Notes: generated from the letters alone by a model not told the origin. Positions 36,898-45,527 are shown, numbered from the stretch's first letter. The stretch is DNA of 64,000 nucleotides from Labilibaculum sp. K2S (GCF_030372765.1 NZ_JAUCMW010000001.1:372001-436000), one strand, 5' to 3'. Translations and numbers: made by a program.

Positions 36898-37761
36898 AAA
36901 CGTATTGAAATAATATATATAGGATTATTCGTCTTGTTAACTTCTTTAGGAGTGGTTTCTTGTACTCAGGAAACATATGACGATCAGGAACCTGTTACAG
37001 AGCAAATGTTGGATGCCACATTTGCAATTGAGGAGCTGTCAGCTAACAATTTTCAAATTACAGCCAATAGCAGCGCGTATGTTATTAGCAATTACTGGGA
37101 TTTAGGAGATGGAACAGGTTATGCAATGGGGAGTAATTCTTTTGAACTGTTTTTACCTGATGCAGGTGAATATGAAATTAAGCATAGAACAATTGGCGCT
37201 GGAGGTATTTACAGTGGTGAAGAATTGATTTCAGTAAATGTTGAAATATCCGATCCAATTTCTGGAAATTTAATCAGAGGAGGTAAGTTTACTTCTGAAG
37301 ATGATATAGCAGAATGGACAATTGGTGGCACGGGTGCAGGTAACGGTACATGGAATTTTAATGACGGTAATGCTAATTTAACAACGCCCAGTTGGGGAGG
37401 TAATGGAATTTACCAAGCCATCCAGGTAGAAGAAGGGCGTAGTTATCAAATCGATATGTATATCAGTTCTGCTACAGGCTGTTCTGATACATGGTTCGAA
37501 GTATATTGTGGTTATAGCGATCCGGAAACTGTATCCGGCGATTACAATGAAGGAGGAAAATTATTGAGCATAAGTACGTGGGATGGAAGTGGAACAGCTC
37601 CGTTTGCAGGGAAATTTACTAATGTAGGAAGTTCAACCGAAACCAATGGGGTTTTTACCGCGGCTGCAACAGGAACAGTATATCTTGTTATAAGAGGTGG
37701 CGGTGGCGATATGAAGGAAGGAATTTCTATTGATAATGTGGAAATTCGTTCAGTTCAATAA
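36895..37761 (+). CDS. PKD plus carbohydrate-binding-module surface lipoprotein
   Basis: The surface glycan-binding partner of SusCD-2, 288 residues from the ATG at 36895. I prefer this start because it gives a lipoprotein signal ending GVVSC (Cys about 23). The longer frame from 36868 begins inside leader copy B. A PKD-like domain (about 38-115, SNYWDLGDGTGYAMG) is followed by a jelly-roll domain (about 125-288) that resembles CBM4-like modules: it opens NLIRGGKFTSEDDIAEW and closes with SIDNVEIRSV. No catalytic residues are evident. The final terminator at 37843 closes the unit. Confidence 0.85.
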   Translation: MKRIEIIYIGLFVLLTSLGVVSCTQETYDDQEPVTEQMLDATFAIEELSANNFQITANSSAYVISNYWDLGDGTGYAMGSNSFELFLPDAGEYEIKHRTIGAGGIYSGEELISVNVEISDPISGNLIRGGKFTSEDDIAEWTIGGTGAGNGTWNFNDGNANLTTPSWGGNGIYQAIQVEEGRSYQIDMYISSATGCSDTWFEVYCGYSDPETVSGDYNEGGKLLSISTWDGSGTAPFAGKFTNVGSSTETNGVFTAAATGTVYLVIRGGGGDMKEGISIDNVEIRSVQ

Positions 37762-37842
37762 CACCTCTGCTAAGCTTGGGCTATATACTCATGGATTTAA
37801 ATCCAGAAAAGTTCATTATTATAATAAATTAGAATAGTTTAT

Positions 37843-37894
37843 GGGGCGTTGCATTCGGAAGGCATTGGAATTCTTTGTGCATCGCCCCTTTTTT
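37843..37894 (+). terminator. Rho-independent terminator closing the SusCD-2 unit
   Basis: GGGGCGTTGCA (37843-37853) pairs with TGCATCGCCCC (37878-37888) with one mismatch and is followed by six T. The core sequence resembles the terminator at 9081 after SusCD-1. Confidence 0.8.
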
Positions 37895-37991
37895 AAGTTT
37901 GCCGTTGAAGGGACTGAGAAAGAAACTCTGGGCTAAACTAATTCAATTTTCATACAGGTGATGAAAGTTGATTCCGTTTGGGTTTTCAAGA

Positions 37992-40253
37992 ATGATTAAA
38001 AATGAAAAAATGGTAAATAGATTTTACGTATTAGGGATATGTCTTTGCATTTTACAGTCTTGTGTATCTTCTTTATCTACGAATGATCAGAAGATTGAGA
38101 AACTTTTGTCGCAAATGACAATTGATGAAAAAATAGGACAGATGTGTCAGATCAATGGCTTTTCCGGACAAATTCCGGATAAGATAAAAGAAGAAATAAA
38201 GGCTGGAAATGTTGGCTCTATTTTGAACGAAGTTGACGTAAAAACAGTAAATAAAATTCAAAAAACAGCAATTGAAGAAAGTCGGTTGGGTATTCCTTTA
38301 TTAATAGGTAGAGATGTTGTACATGGTTTTAAAACCATATTCCCAATTCCTTTGGGACAAGCGGCTACCTGGAATCCTGAAATAGTAAAAAAAGGGGCAG
38401 GTATTGCAGCACAAGAGGCTTCTTTAGCTGGTGTTAACTGGACATTTGCACCCATGATTGATATTGCCCGGGATTCACGATGGGGGAGAATTGCAGAAAG
38501 TTTTGGAGAAGACCCATACTTGGTTTCAAAAATGGCTGTTGCCTCTACCGAAGGTTTTCAGGGTACCAATGGTTCTTTTTTTTCAGATGGTAAAATAGCC
38601 GCTTGCGCAAAACACTTTGCCGGCTATGGTGCAGCAGAGGGAGGTCGCGATTATAATACAACACTTATTCCTGAAGGAGAATTGCGCGATGTTTATTTTA
38701 AACCATTTAAGGCGGCCAAGGATGCCGGGATTAGAACTTTTATGACTGGATTCAATGATTTGAATGGCGTTCCGGCTTCGGGAAATCAATTCTTGTTTCG
38801 TAAGGTGTTAAGAGAGGAGTGGCAATTTAATGGAATGGTGGTCAGCGACTGGGCGTCAATTCATGAATTGATCAGTCATGGTTTTTCTTCTGATGAAAAA
38901 GATGCAGCAAGAAAAGCTTTGATAGCAGGCGTTGATATGGAAATGGCTTCCACCTGTTACAAAAAGCATATTAAGGAGCTTTTGGATGAGGGGCTTATAA
39001 ATATAGATTTAGTTGATGATGCAGTGAGAAATATACTGCGAATCAAAATTGAACTTGGATTATTTGAAAATCCATATGTTGATGAAAACGGACAGGGTGA
39101 AATTGGAGAAAAAGACATTGAAAAAGCAGCTCTGGAAGCGGCGGAACAGAGCATCGTTCTTTTAAAGAATAAAAATAAACTGTTGCCTCTTTCCACAAAA
39201 ATAAATTCAGTTGCAGTTATTGGCCCGATGGCTCATGAAAAATACGAGCAATTGGGAACATGGAGTTTCGATGCCGACAGTTTGTTATCAATTACGCCGC
39301 TCGAAGGAATTAGGAACTTGCTGGGAGAAGCGAAGGTGAATTTTGCAAAAGGATTAAAATACACACGAGACAAAAATTCAGATGGTTTCAATCAGGCAAT
39401 AAAGGCTGCAAAATCGTCTGATGTTGTTGTTGTATGCGTGGGCGAGGAAGCGATATTATCAGGAGAAGCTCATTGTCGGGCCAGACTTGATCTTCCTGGA
39501 ATTCAAAAAGAACTGATACAGGAAATATCGGAAACAGGCAAACCAATAGTTCTGATTGTAATGGCAGGAAGAGCATTGAGTATAGGAGATGTATTCGAAA
39601 ATGCAGATGCAGTGCTGTATGCCTGGCATCCGGGAACTATGGGAGGAACAGCATTGGCAAATATTTTGTTTGGAAAAGTATCACCTTCAGGTAAATTGCC
39701 GGTAACAATGCCAAAATCTGTTGGGCAGATTCCTATGCACTACAATCATAAAAATAGCGGACGACCTGTTGATCCCAATAACTGGCCTTCTATTGATAAA
39801 ATTCCGGTTAAGGCCTATCAAACTTCATTGGGTAATACTTCTCACTACATGGATGATGGTTTTGAATCCTTATATCCCTTTGGTTTTGGATTATCATATA
39901 CTGATTTTGAATATTCAGACTTAAGGATTGAAACACCGGTAATTGCAAGTACAGCAGAGTTGAAAGTATCCGTTTTGTTAAGCAATAAAGGCAAATGTAC
40001 TGCCGAAGAAGTTGTGCAGGTTTACATCCGTGATCTGGTTGGAGATGTTACCAGACCGGTAAGAGAACTAAAAGCTTTCGATCGGGTGAAATTGAAGGCA
40101 GGAGAAGCTAAGAGAGTGAGTTTCACAATTCCGGCAAGCGAATTGTCATTTCATAATCAGCAAATGACGAATGTTGTTGAGCCCGGAAAATTTATGCTTT
40201 GGATTGGAGGAGATTCCAATGCTGATTTGGGTGCTGAGTTTGCAGTGAAATAG
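37992..40253 (+). CDS. GH3 beta-glucosidase (BglX-like), lipoprotein
   Basis: An exo-acting retaining beta-glucosidase of about 753 residues. The start at 37992 (MIKNEKMVNRF) or the ATG at 38010 both give a lipobox ending ILQSC; the frame also extends to a TTG at 37968, which is less likely. Domains are the GH3 N-terminal barrel (about 30-355), with nucleophile Asp286 in MVVSDWASIHEL, the GH3 C-terminal sandwich (about 390-620; VVVCVGEEAILSGE) and a fibronectin-III-like domain (about 660-750). KHFAGYGAAEGGRDYN is the usual substrate-pocket segment. It probably releases glucose from beta-1,3-glucooligosaccharides in the periplasm or at the surface. Confidence 0.92.
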   Translation: MIKNEKMVNRFYVLGICLCILQSCVSSLSTNDQKIEKLLSQMTIDEKIGQMCQINGFSGQIPDKIKEEIKAGNVGSILNEVDVKTVNKIQKTAIEESRLGIPLLIGRDVVHGFKTIFPIPLGQAATWNPEIVKKGAGIAAQEASLAGVNWTFAPMIDIARDSRWGRIAESFGEDPYLVSKMAVASTEGFQGTNGSFFSDGKIAACAKHFAGYGAAEGGRDYNTTLIPEGELRDVYFKPFKAAKDAGIRTFMTGFNDLNGVPASGNQFLFRKVLREEWQFNGMVVSDWASIHELISHGFSSDEKDAARKALIAGVDMEMASTCYKKHIKELLDEGLINIDLVDDAVRNILRIKIELGLFENPYVDENGQGEIGEKDIEKAALEAAEQSIVLLKNKNKLLPLSTKINSVAVIGPMAHEKYEQLGTWSFDADSLLSITPLEGIRNLLGEAKVNFAKGLKYTRDKNSDGFNQAIKAAKSSDVVVVCVGEEAILSGEAHCRARLDLPGIQKELIQEISETGKPIVLIVMAGRALSIGDVFENADAVLYAWHPGTMGGTALANILFGKVSPSGKLPVTMPKSVGQIPMHYNHKNSGRPVDPNNWPSIDKIPVKAYQTSLGNTSHYMDDGFESLYPFGFGLSYTDFEYSDLRIETPVIASTAELKVSVLLSNKGKCTAEEVVQVYIRDLVGDVTRPVRELKAFDRVKLKAGEAKRVSFTIPASELSFHNQQMTNVVEPGKFMLWIGGDSNADLGAEFAVK

Positions 40254-40289
40254 GAACTGTTTTAATTTTTATTGCACAATATATCCTTG

Positions 40290-40433
40290 TAATACCAATT
40301 TAATTTCAAAATCCTGCTTAAAATATCAGCTTGTCATGCTCTGACTATATACAAGCCGTTCTTGTCAGGGTATGACTTGATTCTATAAGCACTATTTTAT
40401 AAGATCAATTTTGATGTTAATTTGGTATAATTA
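40290..40433 (+). repeat. MITE-like nested inverted repeat in the GH3-GH3 gap
   Basis: The 316-bp gap 40254-40569 holds a 144-bp palindromic unit. Its outer ends, TAATACCAATTTAATTTCAAAAT at the left (20 of these bases pair well with the right end reading TTTTGATGTTAATTTGGTATA), are imperfect inverted repeats. Inside, GTCATGCTCTGAC near 40333 pairs with GTCAGGGTATGAC near 40364 if two G-U pairs are allowed. No open frame is present. The structure fits a non-autonomous mobile element. Confidence 0.5.
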
Positions 40434-40569
40434 GTAAGGTTAAAATCAGTTTTTTCGTATCAAATGATTTTTAAATCAAGCTTTTATATTGATTGTTTAA
40501 TTCGGATTTTAAATGTGGATAATGCTAATTATTTGTACCTTAAACCCTATAATTTGTAATTTATAAAAC

Positions 40570-42930
40570 ATGAAAAATTTACTATTGTTTTCCATCCTAA
40601 TAGTATCAAGTATGGTATTGAAAGCACAGACTGAAAAATCAGACCTGGATGTCAATGACAAAATTAACCAACTGGTTTCTAAATTAACTCTAGAGGAGAA
40701 AGCAGCCCTTTGCTCCGGTCGCGATGACTGGAGTACACAGCCAATCGAACGCCTGAATATCCCATGGATTTGGGTAGCAGATGGTCCCCATGGTTTGCGT
40801 CGTGCACCGGCAACCAATAAGCCTGGTTACGGCGATCAGTTGCCGGCCACTTGCTTTCCAACTGCATCGGCACTTTCTGCAACATGGAATTTAGATATGG
40901 TTCATAAAGTTGGACAAGCCATAGGTGAAGAATGTCAGGCGCAAAATGTGAATGTAATTCTGGGGCCGGGTGTAAACATCAAACGATCAGTTTTGGGCGG
41001 AAGAAATTTTGAGTTCTTTTCTGAAGATCCAATTTTATCAGGCGAACTGGGAGCGGCCTATATCAACGGAGTTCAAAGCCAGGGCGTGGGAACATCATTA
41101 AAACATTATACTGCCAATAATGTCGAAACCATGCGCATGTACAACAACTCCAATATGGACAATCGTACCCTGCACGAAATCTACCTCACTCCATTCGAAA
41201 TAGCGGTTAAAAAGGCACAGCCATGGACAATTATGGCCTGTTACAATCGGGTTCAGGGTGTTTACGGCACTCAAAGTCCGTATTTGTTAACCGATATGCT
41301 TAAAAAGGAATGGGGATTTAAAGGCATTGTTATTTCAGACTGGTTTGCAGTGGTTAACCGGGTTGAAGCAATGAAAGCAGGCATGCACATCGAAATGCCC
41401 GGAGTCAGTGGTGTAAATGATTCTCTCGCAGTGGAAGCGGTTAAAAATGGAGATTTGGATATTGCTGTTGTTGATGGATTGGTAAAAGAGATCCTAACAA
41501 TTGTATTCAAAGCAAAAGCTCTCGAAAAGGAAGGTGCTGAACTCAATGCCGAAAAGCATCACGCTTATGCACGGCAGGTTGCTTCCGAAGCCATAACACT
41601 TTTGAAGAACAAAAATCAGATATTACCTGTAACAAAAGAGAAGTACAAGCGTGTAGCTATTATTGGAGAATTTGCCACAGCTCCCCGTTATCAGGGAAAC
41701 GGAAGTTCTGAAGTAAAACCGACCAAACTCGATAAAGCCTTAGACATCATCAAAAAAGAATATGGCAAGAACATAAAAATAAGCTATGCGCAAGGCTATA
41801 AATTGTCTGATGATAATGATACGTCGCTAATAGATGAAGCCAAAAAAGCAGCTGCCGATGCCGATATTGCTTTGGTATTTGCAGGTTTACCCTTGCAGTA
41901 CGAATCGGAAGGAATTGACCGAACCCATATTAATATGCCTGTATCTCATAACAAATTAATTAGTGAGATTGCGAAAGTTCAGAAAAACACGGTTGCCGTA
42001 CTTACCAACGGAAGCGCAGTTACCATGCCATGGATAAATGAAGTGGACGGTATTTTGGAAACCTGGTTAGGCGGACAGGCAGGAGCAGGTGCTGTTGCTG
42101 ATGTTTTGTTTGGGAAAATAAATCCATCGGGTAAGCTGGCCGAAACATTTCCTGTGAAATTGGAAGACACACCTTCATTTTTAAATTTTCCGGGTGAGCA
42201 AGGCGAAGTCCTTTACGGGGAGCGTATTTTTGTTGGCTATCGTTACTACGATGAAAAGAAAATTGAACCTCTCTTTCCTTTTGGATTTGGATTGTCTTAT
42301 ACAACTTTTGAATACAGTAATCTTAAACTATCGGCTAAAAACACGACCGATAAAGAAGGAGTAAGCGCAACAGTAAGGGTTAAAAATACAGGTGATGTAA
42401 AAGGGAAAGAAATTGTGCAATTGTATGTTACCGATAATGAAAGTACACTATTGCGCCCTAAAAAAGAGTTGAAGAAGTTCGCGAAAATTGAGTTAGAGCC
42501 GGGAGAAGAAAAAGAAGTGACTTTTAAATTGGAAGCTCGTGATTTTTCCTACTACGATGGAAAAAGAGAGATGTGGATTGCTGAAAGTGGCGAATTTACA
42601 ATTTCTGCAGGAGCATCATCACGCGATATCAGATTATCTGAAGTTGTTGCTTTGCAATCGACACAGCAAGTTCCTTTGGCTTTCGACGAATACACATTTT
42701 TTAGCGAATACTGGAAAAACAAGCAAACCCGTGCATTGCTAATGGAATTAGTTCCAAATTGGATCAAAGGCTTCACAGGAGAAGGAAAATCAGGTTACAA
42801 TGCAGATTTTCCAGGTTTTATGGTCGATCATCCAATGATAAAATATCCTTACATAACCAATGGCGAAATATCTCATGCTCAGGTAATGGAACTGGTTGAG
42901 AAATGCAAGGCCTTCACTTATAATCCATAA
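40570..42930 (+). CDS. GH3 beta-glucosidase, type with long N-terminal signature
   Basis: A second GH3 enzyme, 786 residues, with a Sec signal peptide (SSMVLKAQ). GRDDWSTQPIERL and WVADGPHGLR mark the substrate pocket seen in BglB-type beta-glucosidases. The nucleophile is Asp257 in GIVISDWFAV. The C-terminal GH3 sandwich (about 340-560) ends with a fibronectin-III-like domain (about 600-680, VKNTGDVKGKEIVQLYV). A C-terminal extension of about 100 residues follows (WIKGFTGEGKSGYN), found in some members. It lacks the lipobox of the upstream GH3, so it is probably soluble and periplasmic. It is the last enzyme of the locus, and the 3' element copy 2 follows. Confidence 0.92.
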   Translation: MKNLLLFSILIVSSMVLKAQTEKSDLDVNDKINQLVSKLTLEEKAALCSGRDDWSTQPIERLNIPWIWVADGPHGLRRAPATNKPGYGDQLPATCFPTASALSATWNLDMVHKVGQAIGEECQAQNVNVILGPGVNIKRSVLGGRNFEFFSEDPILSGELGAAYINGVQSQGVGTSLKHYTANNVETMRMYNNSNMDNRTLHEIYLTPFEIAVKKAQPWTIMACYNRVQGVYGTQSPYLLTDMLKKEWGFKGIVISDWFAVVNRVEAMKAGMHIEMPGVSGVNDSLAVEAVKNGDLDIAVVDGLVKEILTIVFKAKALEKEGAELNAEKHHAYARQVASEAITLLKNKNQILPVTKEKYKRVAIIGEFATAPRYQGNGSSEVKPTKLDKALDIIKKEYGKNIKISYAQGYKLSDDNDTSLIDEAKKAAADADIALVFAGLPLQYESEGIDRTHINMPVSHNKLISEIAKVQKNTVAVLTNGSAVTMPWINEVDGILETWLGGQAGAGAVADVLFGKINPSGKLAETFPVKLEDTPSFLNFPGEQGEVLYGERIFVGYRYYDEKKIEPLFPFGFGLSYTTFEYSNLKLSAKNTTDKEGVSATVRVKNTGDVKGKEIVQLYVTDNESTLLRPKKELKKFAKIELEPGEEKEVTFKLEARDFSYYDGKREMWIAESGEFTISAGASSRDIRLSEVVALQSTQQVPLAFDEYTFFSEYWKNKQTRALLMELVPNWIKGFTGEGKSGYNADFPGFMVDHPMIKYPYITNGEISHAQVMELVEKCKAFTYNP

Positions 42931-43003
42931 TAAGTATCACAAATATGTAGACCAGAGGAATTTCCACTGGCAGAAACAAGGACTTAAATAGTTTTTGCAT
43001 ACC

Positions 43004-43070
43004 GAAGGAAATAGAAGTAATCCCTTCATTCATTTTGGTAAAGATCATCTCGAAAGAGGTGATCTTTTTT
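43004..43070 (+). terminator. Conserved 3' element with terminator, copy 2
   Basis: This is nearly the same sequence as 23610-23676. The stem AAAGATCATCTC / GAGGTGATCTTT with a short loop is followed by T6, and the preceding GAAGG (43004-43008) can pair with CCTTC (43023-43027). The two copies differ in the loop while the arms still pair, which supports a functional RNA structure. The rest of the 298-bp gap 42931-43228 shows nothing clear. Confidence 0.8.
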
Positions 43071-43228
43071 ATTTCTTCTTGTTTCTTTTGGTAAGCACTT
43101 ATTGTTTTGTAGTTTCGGGAACCCGAATAGAATAAGAGTTGATTAGCGCGACTGCCACGCAATTAGCGAGGGAGTTAGATTAGGAAAATGAAAATTATGA
43201 ATGAAGTGATAATTAAATAAAAGACAAT

Positions 43229-43690
43229 ATGACCAATAATGATATATTAAGACGTGTTCGTTACGTGTTTGACTTTAGTGATCTCAAAATGATTGAACTT
43301 TTTAAATTAGCCAATTACGATATCAGTAAAGCGGATTTGGATGGCTGGTTTAAAAAAGATGATGACCCTTTATTAATAGAAATCACAGATAAAGAACTGG
43401 CCACTTTCCTCAACGGATTAATCATTGAAAAACGCGGAAAAAGAGAAGGTCCTCTACCAGAGCCAGAAGATCCTTTAAGTAATAATATGATTCTTCGGAA
43501 ACTAAAAATTGCATTGGATCTGAAATCAGATGACATCTTAGATATGCTTGCCTTAATAGATAAAAAAATAAGCAAACATGAATTGAGTGCTTTTTTCCGT
43601 AATCCAGATCATAAACACTATCGAGATTTTTTGGATCAGTACCTAAGATATTTTTTGAATGCATTGCAAAAGAAATACAAGAATAAGTAA
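43229..43690 (+). CDS. DUF1456 protein (YehS-like)
   Basis: A 153-residue cytosolic protein with two copies of the DUF1456 helical repeat. The first is at about 3-68 (NNDILRRVRYVFDFSD ... FLNGLIIEKRGKREG) and the second at about 84-148 (SNNMILRKLKIALDLKSD ... LRYFLNALQKKYK). This is the full length of the Escherichia coli YehS family. The molecular function is not established. It stands alone after the glycan locus and is probably the first housekeeping gene outside it. Confidence 0.88.
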   Translation: MTNNDILRRVRYVFDFSDLKMIELFKLANYDISKADLDGWFKKDDDPLLIEITDKELATFLNGLIIEKRGKREGPLPEPEDPLSNNMILRKLKIALDLKSDDILDMLALIDKKISKHELSAFFRNPDHKHYRDFLDQYLRYFLNALQKKYKNK

Positions 43691-43765
43691 GGCAAACATT
43701 CTGTAGAACAGAAGTAATAATTTGAAAAATCACACAAACACGACGTCTTACAATTTCCCGTGCTC

Positions 43766-43869
43766 CTGCAGATTTGTAATCTGCAGGTTTTGAGTTGAGG
43801 ATTTTCAATCCTCTATTTACAGCTTAGGCGATTACTAACATGCTTTATGAACGAAGAGAATAAATCGCC
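43766..43869 (+). repeat. Three consecutive REP-like palindromes
   Basis: CTGCAGATT-TGT-AATCTGCAG (43766-43786), GAGGATT-TTC-AATCCTC (43797-43813) and GGCGATT ... AATCGCC (43827-43833 with 43863-43869) follow each other. All have the AATC/GATT core typical of interspersed palindromic repeats in Bacteroidota. No transposase gene is nearby. Confidence 0.6.
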
Positions 43870-43915
43870 AACTAATTAACCCTATATTATAAATCTGGGC
43901 TAGCGGTAAGAGTTG

Positions 43916-44113
43916 AATACAATTTCAATTGTAGGATATAATAAAAGTAGAAGATATAATACTTCGAGTAGTGGTATATATACTAGGTTAAAGCCAAATC
44001 TAATTGCTGCTTATTAAAGAGCAAAAGCTTTAGGGCAATATGATCCTGAAAATCCACAGCAAGCAAAAGCAGAAATCTATCGTTTGTTTGAAATTCTTAA
44101 TATAGAACCGTAA
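43916..44113 (+). pseudogene. Remnant of an unidentified gene with an in-frame stop
   Basis: Read in one frame, this stretch gives a protein-like sequence (NKSRRYNTSSSGIYTRL ... then RAKALGQYDPENPQQAKA and YRLFEILNIEP) that ends at a TAA followed by a strong terminator. A TAA at 44015-44017 interrupts it and a stop lies just upstream at about 43907. The amino-acid composition looks coding, but there is no start and I do not recognise the family. It appears to be the 3' end of a decayed gene that kept its terminator. Confidence 0.45.
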
Positions 44114-44129
44114 TAAAATAGGAAAGACA

Positions 44130-44156
44130 AAAGGCTGAGCCCCCGCTCAGCCTTTT
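44130..44156 (+). terminator. Rho-independent terminator after the gene remnant
   Basis: AAAGGCTGAGC pairs perfectly with GCTCAGCCTTT around a CCCC loop and continues into T5. Its presence supports the view that the preceding remnant was once an expressed gene. Confidence 0.85.
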
Positions 44157-44373
44157 TCTTCCCCTAAACTGAGTATTTCCCCACCAATTCAAGTTACAAT
44201 CCTCCAAAGCCCTCCAAAATCCCATAAAAGCACAATATACCCTCACAATAGCAGCATAAAATCCATAAAAGAAGAGGAGAGGAGCTAAAACGCTCAGGGA
44301 AACCTCAGCCAACTTCAATAAAATCAGAGTCGGGTGAGGGGAACACATCCAAACCGTGGGGAAATTGAACATA

Positions 44374-44457
44374 AGCGACAGAAAGTCAGTAAAAAGTGCG
44401 GGGAAATACTAAAAAGCTGGGGGAATCATCAAAAAGTGACAGAAAGTCGTAAAAAAT
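44374..44457 (+). repeat. Short purine-rich direct repeats in a long spacer
   Basis: The spacer 44157-44594 has no gene I can support. It contains GACAGAAAGTC at 44377-44387 and 44438-44448, each followed by GTAAAAA. Between them lie GGGGAAATAC and GGGGGAATCATC, each preceding an AAAAAG tract. The unit spacing is 61 bp. The region has an unusual C-poor/G-rich strand bias. Confidence 0.4.
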
Positions 44458-44594
44458 GAATTCTAAATCGAAGCAGAATTTCCAAAGTGTGAAATATATC
44501 ATAAAAATTTTATTGAGCAGTTTTTGCTTTTCAGACTTGAGAATAATAATTTCATTATGGCAAATAAAAAAAAGAGCATTTAAAAAGTAATGTT

Positions 44595-44693
44595 ATGAAA
44601 CATTCATGATTCAATAATTATTAACTCATACTCGGGAATGATTATTTACTCATGGAAAGTTCCATCGAACCAAAAATAAAAAAATACAAACAT
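44595..44693 (+). repeat. Start-codon leader element, copy E (diverged)
   Basis: This is the most diverged full-length copy (99 bp), directly followed by copy C. It begins ATGAAACATTCATG and ends ACAAACAT just before the next ATGAAACG. Base pairing is kept although the sequence changed: AATAATTATT (44613-44622) with AATGATTATT (44637-44646), CATGA (44605-44609) with TCATG (44650-44654), and ATGGAA with TTCCAT around AG at about 44652-44665. Its own upstream frame is only four codons long. Confidence 0.6.
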
Positions 44694-44794
44694 ATGAAAC
44701 GCCCATGCCAAAGTGATTTTGACACACAGGGGGATAATATATTCCAGCATGGTAAGTTCCATATGGCAACTAAAAAATAAATTATAATCATATG
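44694..44794 (+). repeat. Start-codon leader element, copy C
   Basis: ATG to ATG is 98 bp. The first 36 bases differ from copy B at one position (CGC for CGT, synonymous). Pairings are CCATGC 44703-44708 with GCATGG 44747-44752, and GGGAT 44731-44735 with ATTCC 44741-44745. Its upstream frame runs 28 codons to TAA before the gene start. It lies in tandem with copy E, so two elements are stacked ahead of one gene. Confidence 0.75.
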
Positions 44795-45418
44795 AAAGAA
44801 AGTTATTTAAAAGAACTGGAAAAAGGACGACTATTGGTTTATGGTATTTCGGCTGATGAATCAATTAAGCAATGCATACAGCCAATCTATTCCGAAGAGC
44901 GTATTGAATTGGGAAAGTCGCTTTATACAAAAACCAAAAAAGCTTTCGAGCTTCAAAATATCGAAGGTATTGAATCCAGTCAGGCAACTCGGGAATTCAA
45001 CGGGTTTTACACGATGCTTCGCGATAAGCTGATTCGTATTCGTAAGGTGGGTCGGTATTTTTTTAAAAATGATCTTGAATTATCAACCCTCTTGCGTTTA
45101 AATAAGGAAGTGCCACCGGCATATCCCGAGTGGAAATCTTTAGCTGATGATACTGTAAGAGCAATTATTACACATGAAGCTATTCAGGAAAAACTGACAC
45201 TGGCTAGTTTAACGCCCGAGGCAATTACAGAGGTGCAGGCAGACTTGGTCAAACTGGATGACTTAAAGCTGAAGGCTGAAAAAGAGGATGGAGAAGCGCA
45301 GCAAGCCACCGCTCAAAAACAAGAGTACTATGTTGAATTTATGGCCTATTGCTCCGATTTGCGTGCTTGCCTCGATTTGTTTTACGAGGGTAGCGAGCGT
45401 CAGAAATTAGAAGCTTAA
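44792..45418 (+). CDS. Hypothetical helical cytosolic protein
   Basis: I do not recognise this 208-residue protein. It has no signal peptide or membrane segment and is largely charged and helical. An N-terminal part (about 25-120) is rich in basic residues (MLRDKLIRIRKVGRYFF), and an acidic segment (about 140-180) looks like a coiled coil (VKLDDLKLKAEKEDGEAQQ). No catalytic motif is apparent. The start follows leader elements E and C, and the gene is closed by its own terminator, so it is a single-gene unit. The neighbouring repeats and gene remnant suggest an accessory region. Confidence 0.75.
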   Translation: MKESYLKELEKGRLLVYGISADESIKQCIQPIYSEERIELGKSLYTKTKKAFELQNIEGIESSQATREFNGFYTMLRDKLIRIRKVGRYFFKNDLELSTLLRLNKEVPPAYPEWKSLADDTVRAIITHEAIQEKLTLASLTPEAITEVQADLVKLDDLKLKAEKEDGEAQQATAQKQEYYVEFMAYCSDLRACLDLFYEGSERQKLEA

Positions 45419-45427
45419 TAATTCTGA

Positions 45428-45459
45428 AATGCCACTTGATAATTCGGGTGGCATTTTTT
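45428..45459 (+). terminator. Rho-independent terminator of the hypothetical gene
   Basis: AAATGCCAC (45428-45436) pairs with GTGGCATTT around a 12-nt loop and is followed by further T residues. Confidence 0.85.
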
Positions 45460-45492
45460 GGTTCAAGCGAAAAATTTGGGCAATTAGCCCAT

Positions 45493-45524
45493 AAAAAAAA
45501 CTCATCAATTTCTTGATGAGTTTT
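45493..45524 (-). terminator. Terminator of tRNA-Arg
   Basis: AAAACTCATCAA and TTGATGAGTTTT form a 12-bp stem around TTTC. On the minus strand it is followed by a run of T, directly downstream of the tRNA. Confidence 0.85.
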
Positions 45525-45527
45525 CCG

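Noticed and set aside
40509..40817. Minus-strand open frame of 102 codons at the start of the second GH3
   Set aside because: It is antisense to the GH3 signal peptide and substrate-pocket region, with no supporting features.
42914..43162. Minus-strand open frame of 82 codons after the second GH3
   Set aside because: It spans the conserved 3' element and terminator at 43004-43070 and shows no domain or start signal.
43422..43808. Minus-strand open frame of 128 codons
   Set aside because: It overlaps the well-supported DUF1456 gene and the REP-like palindromes; no protein features.
44097..44372. Minus-strand open frame of 91 codons in the long spacer
   Set aside because: It runs across the strong terminator at 44130-44156, has no recognisable domain and lies in repeat-rich DNA; it looks accidental.
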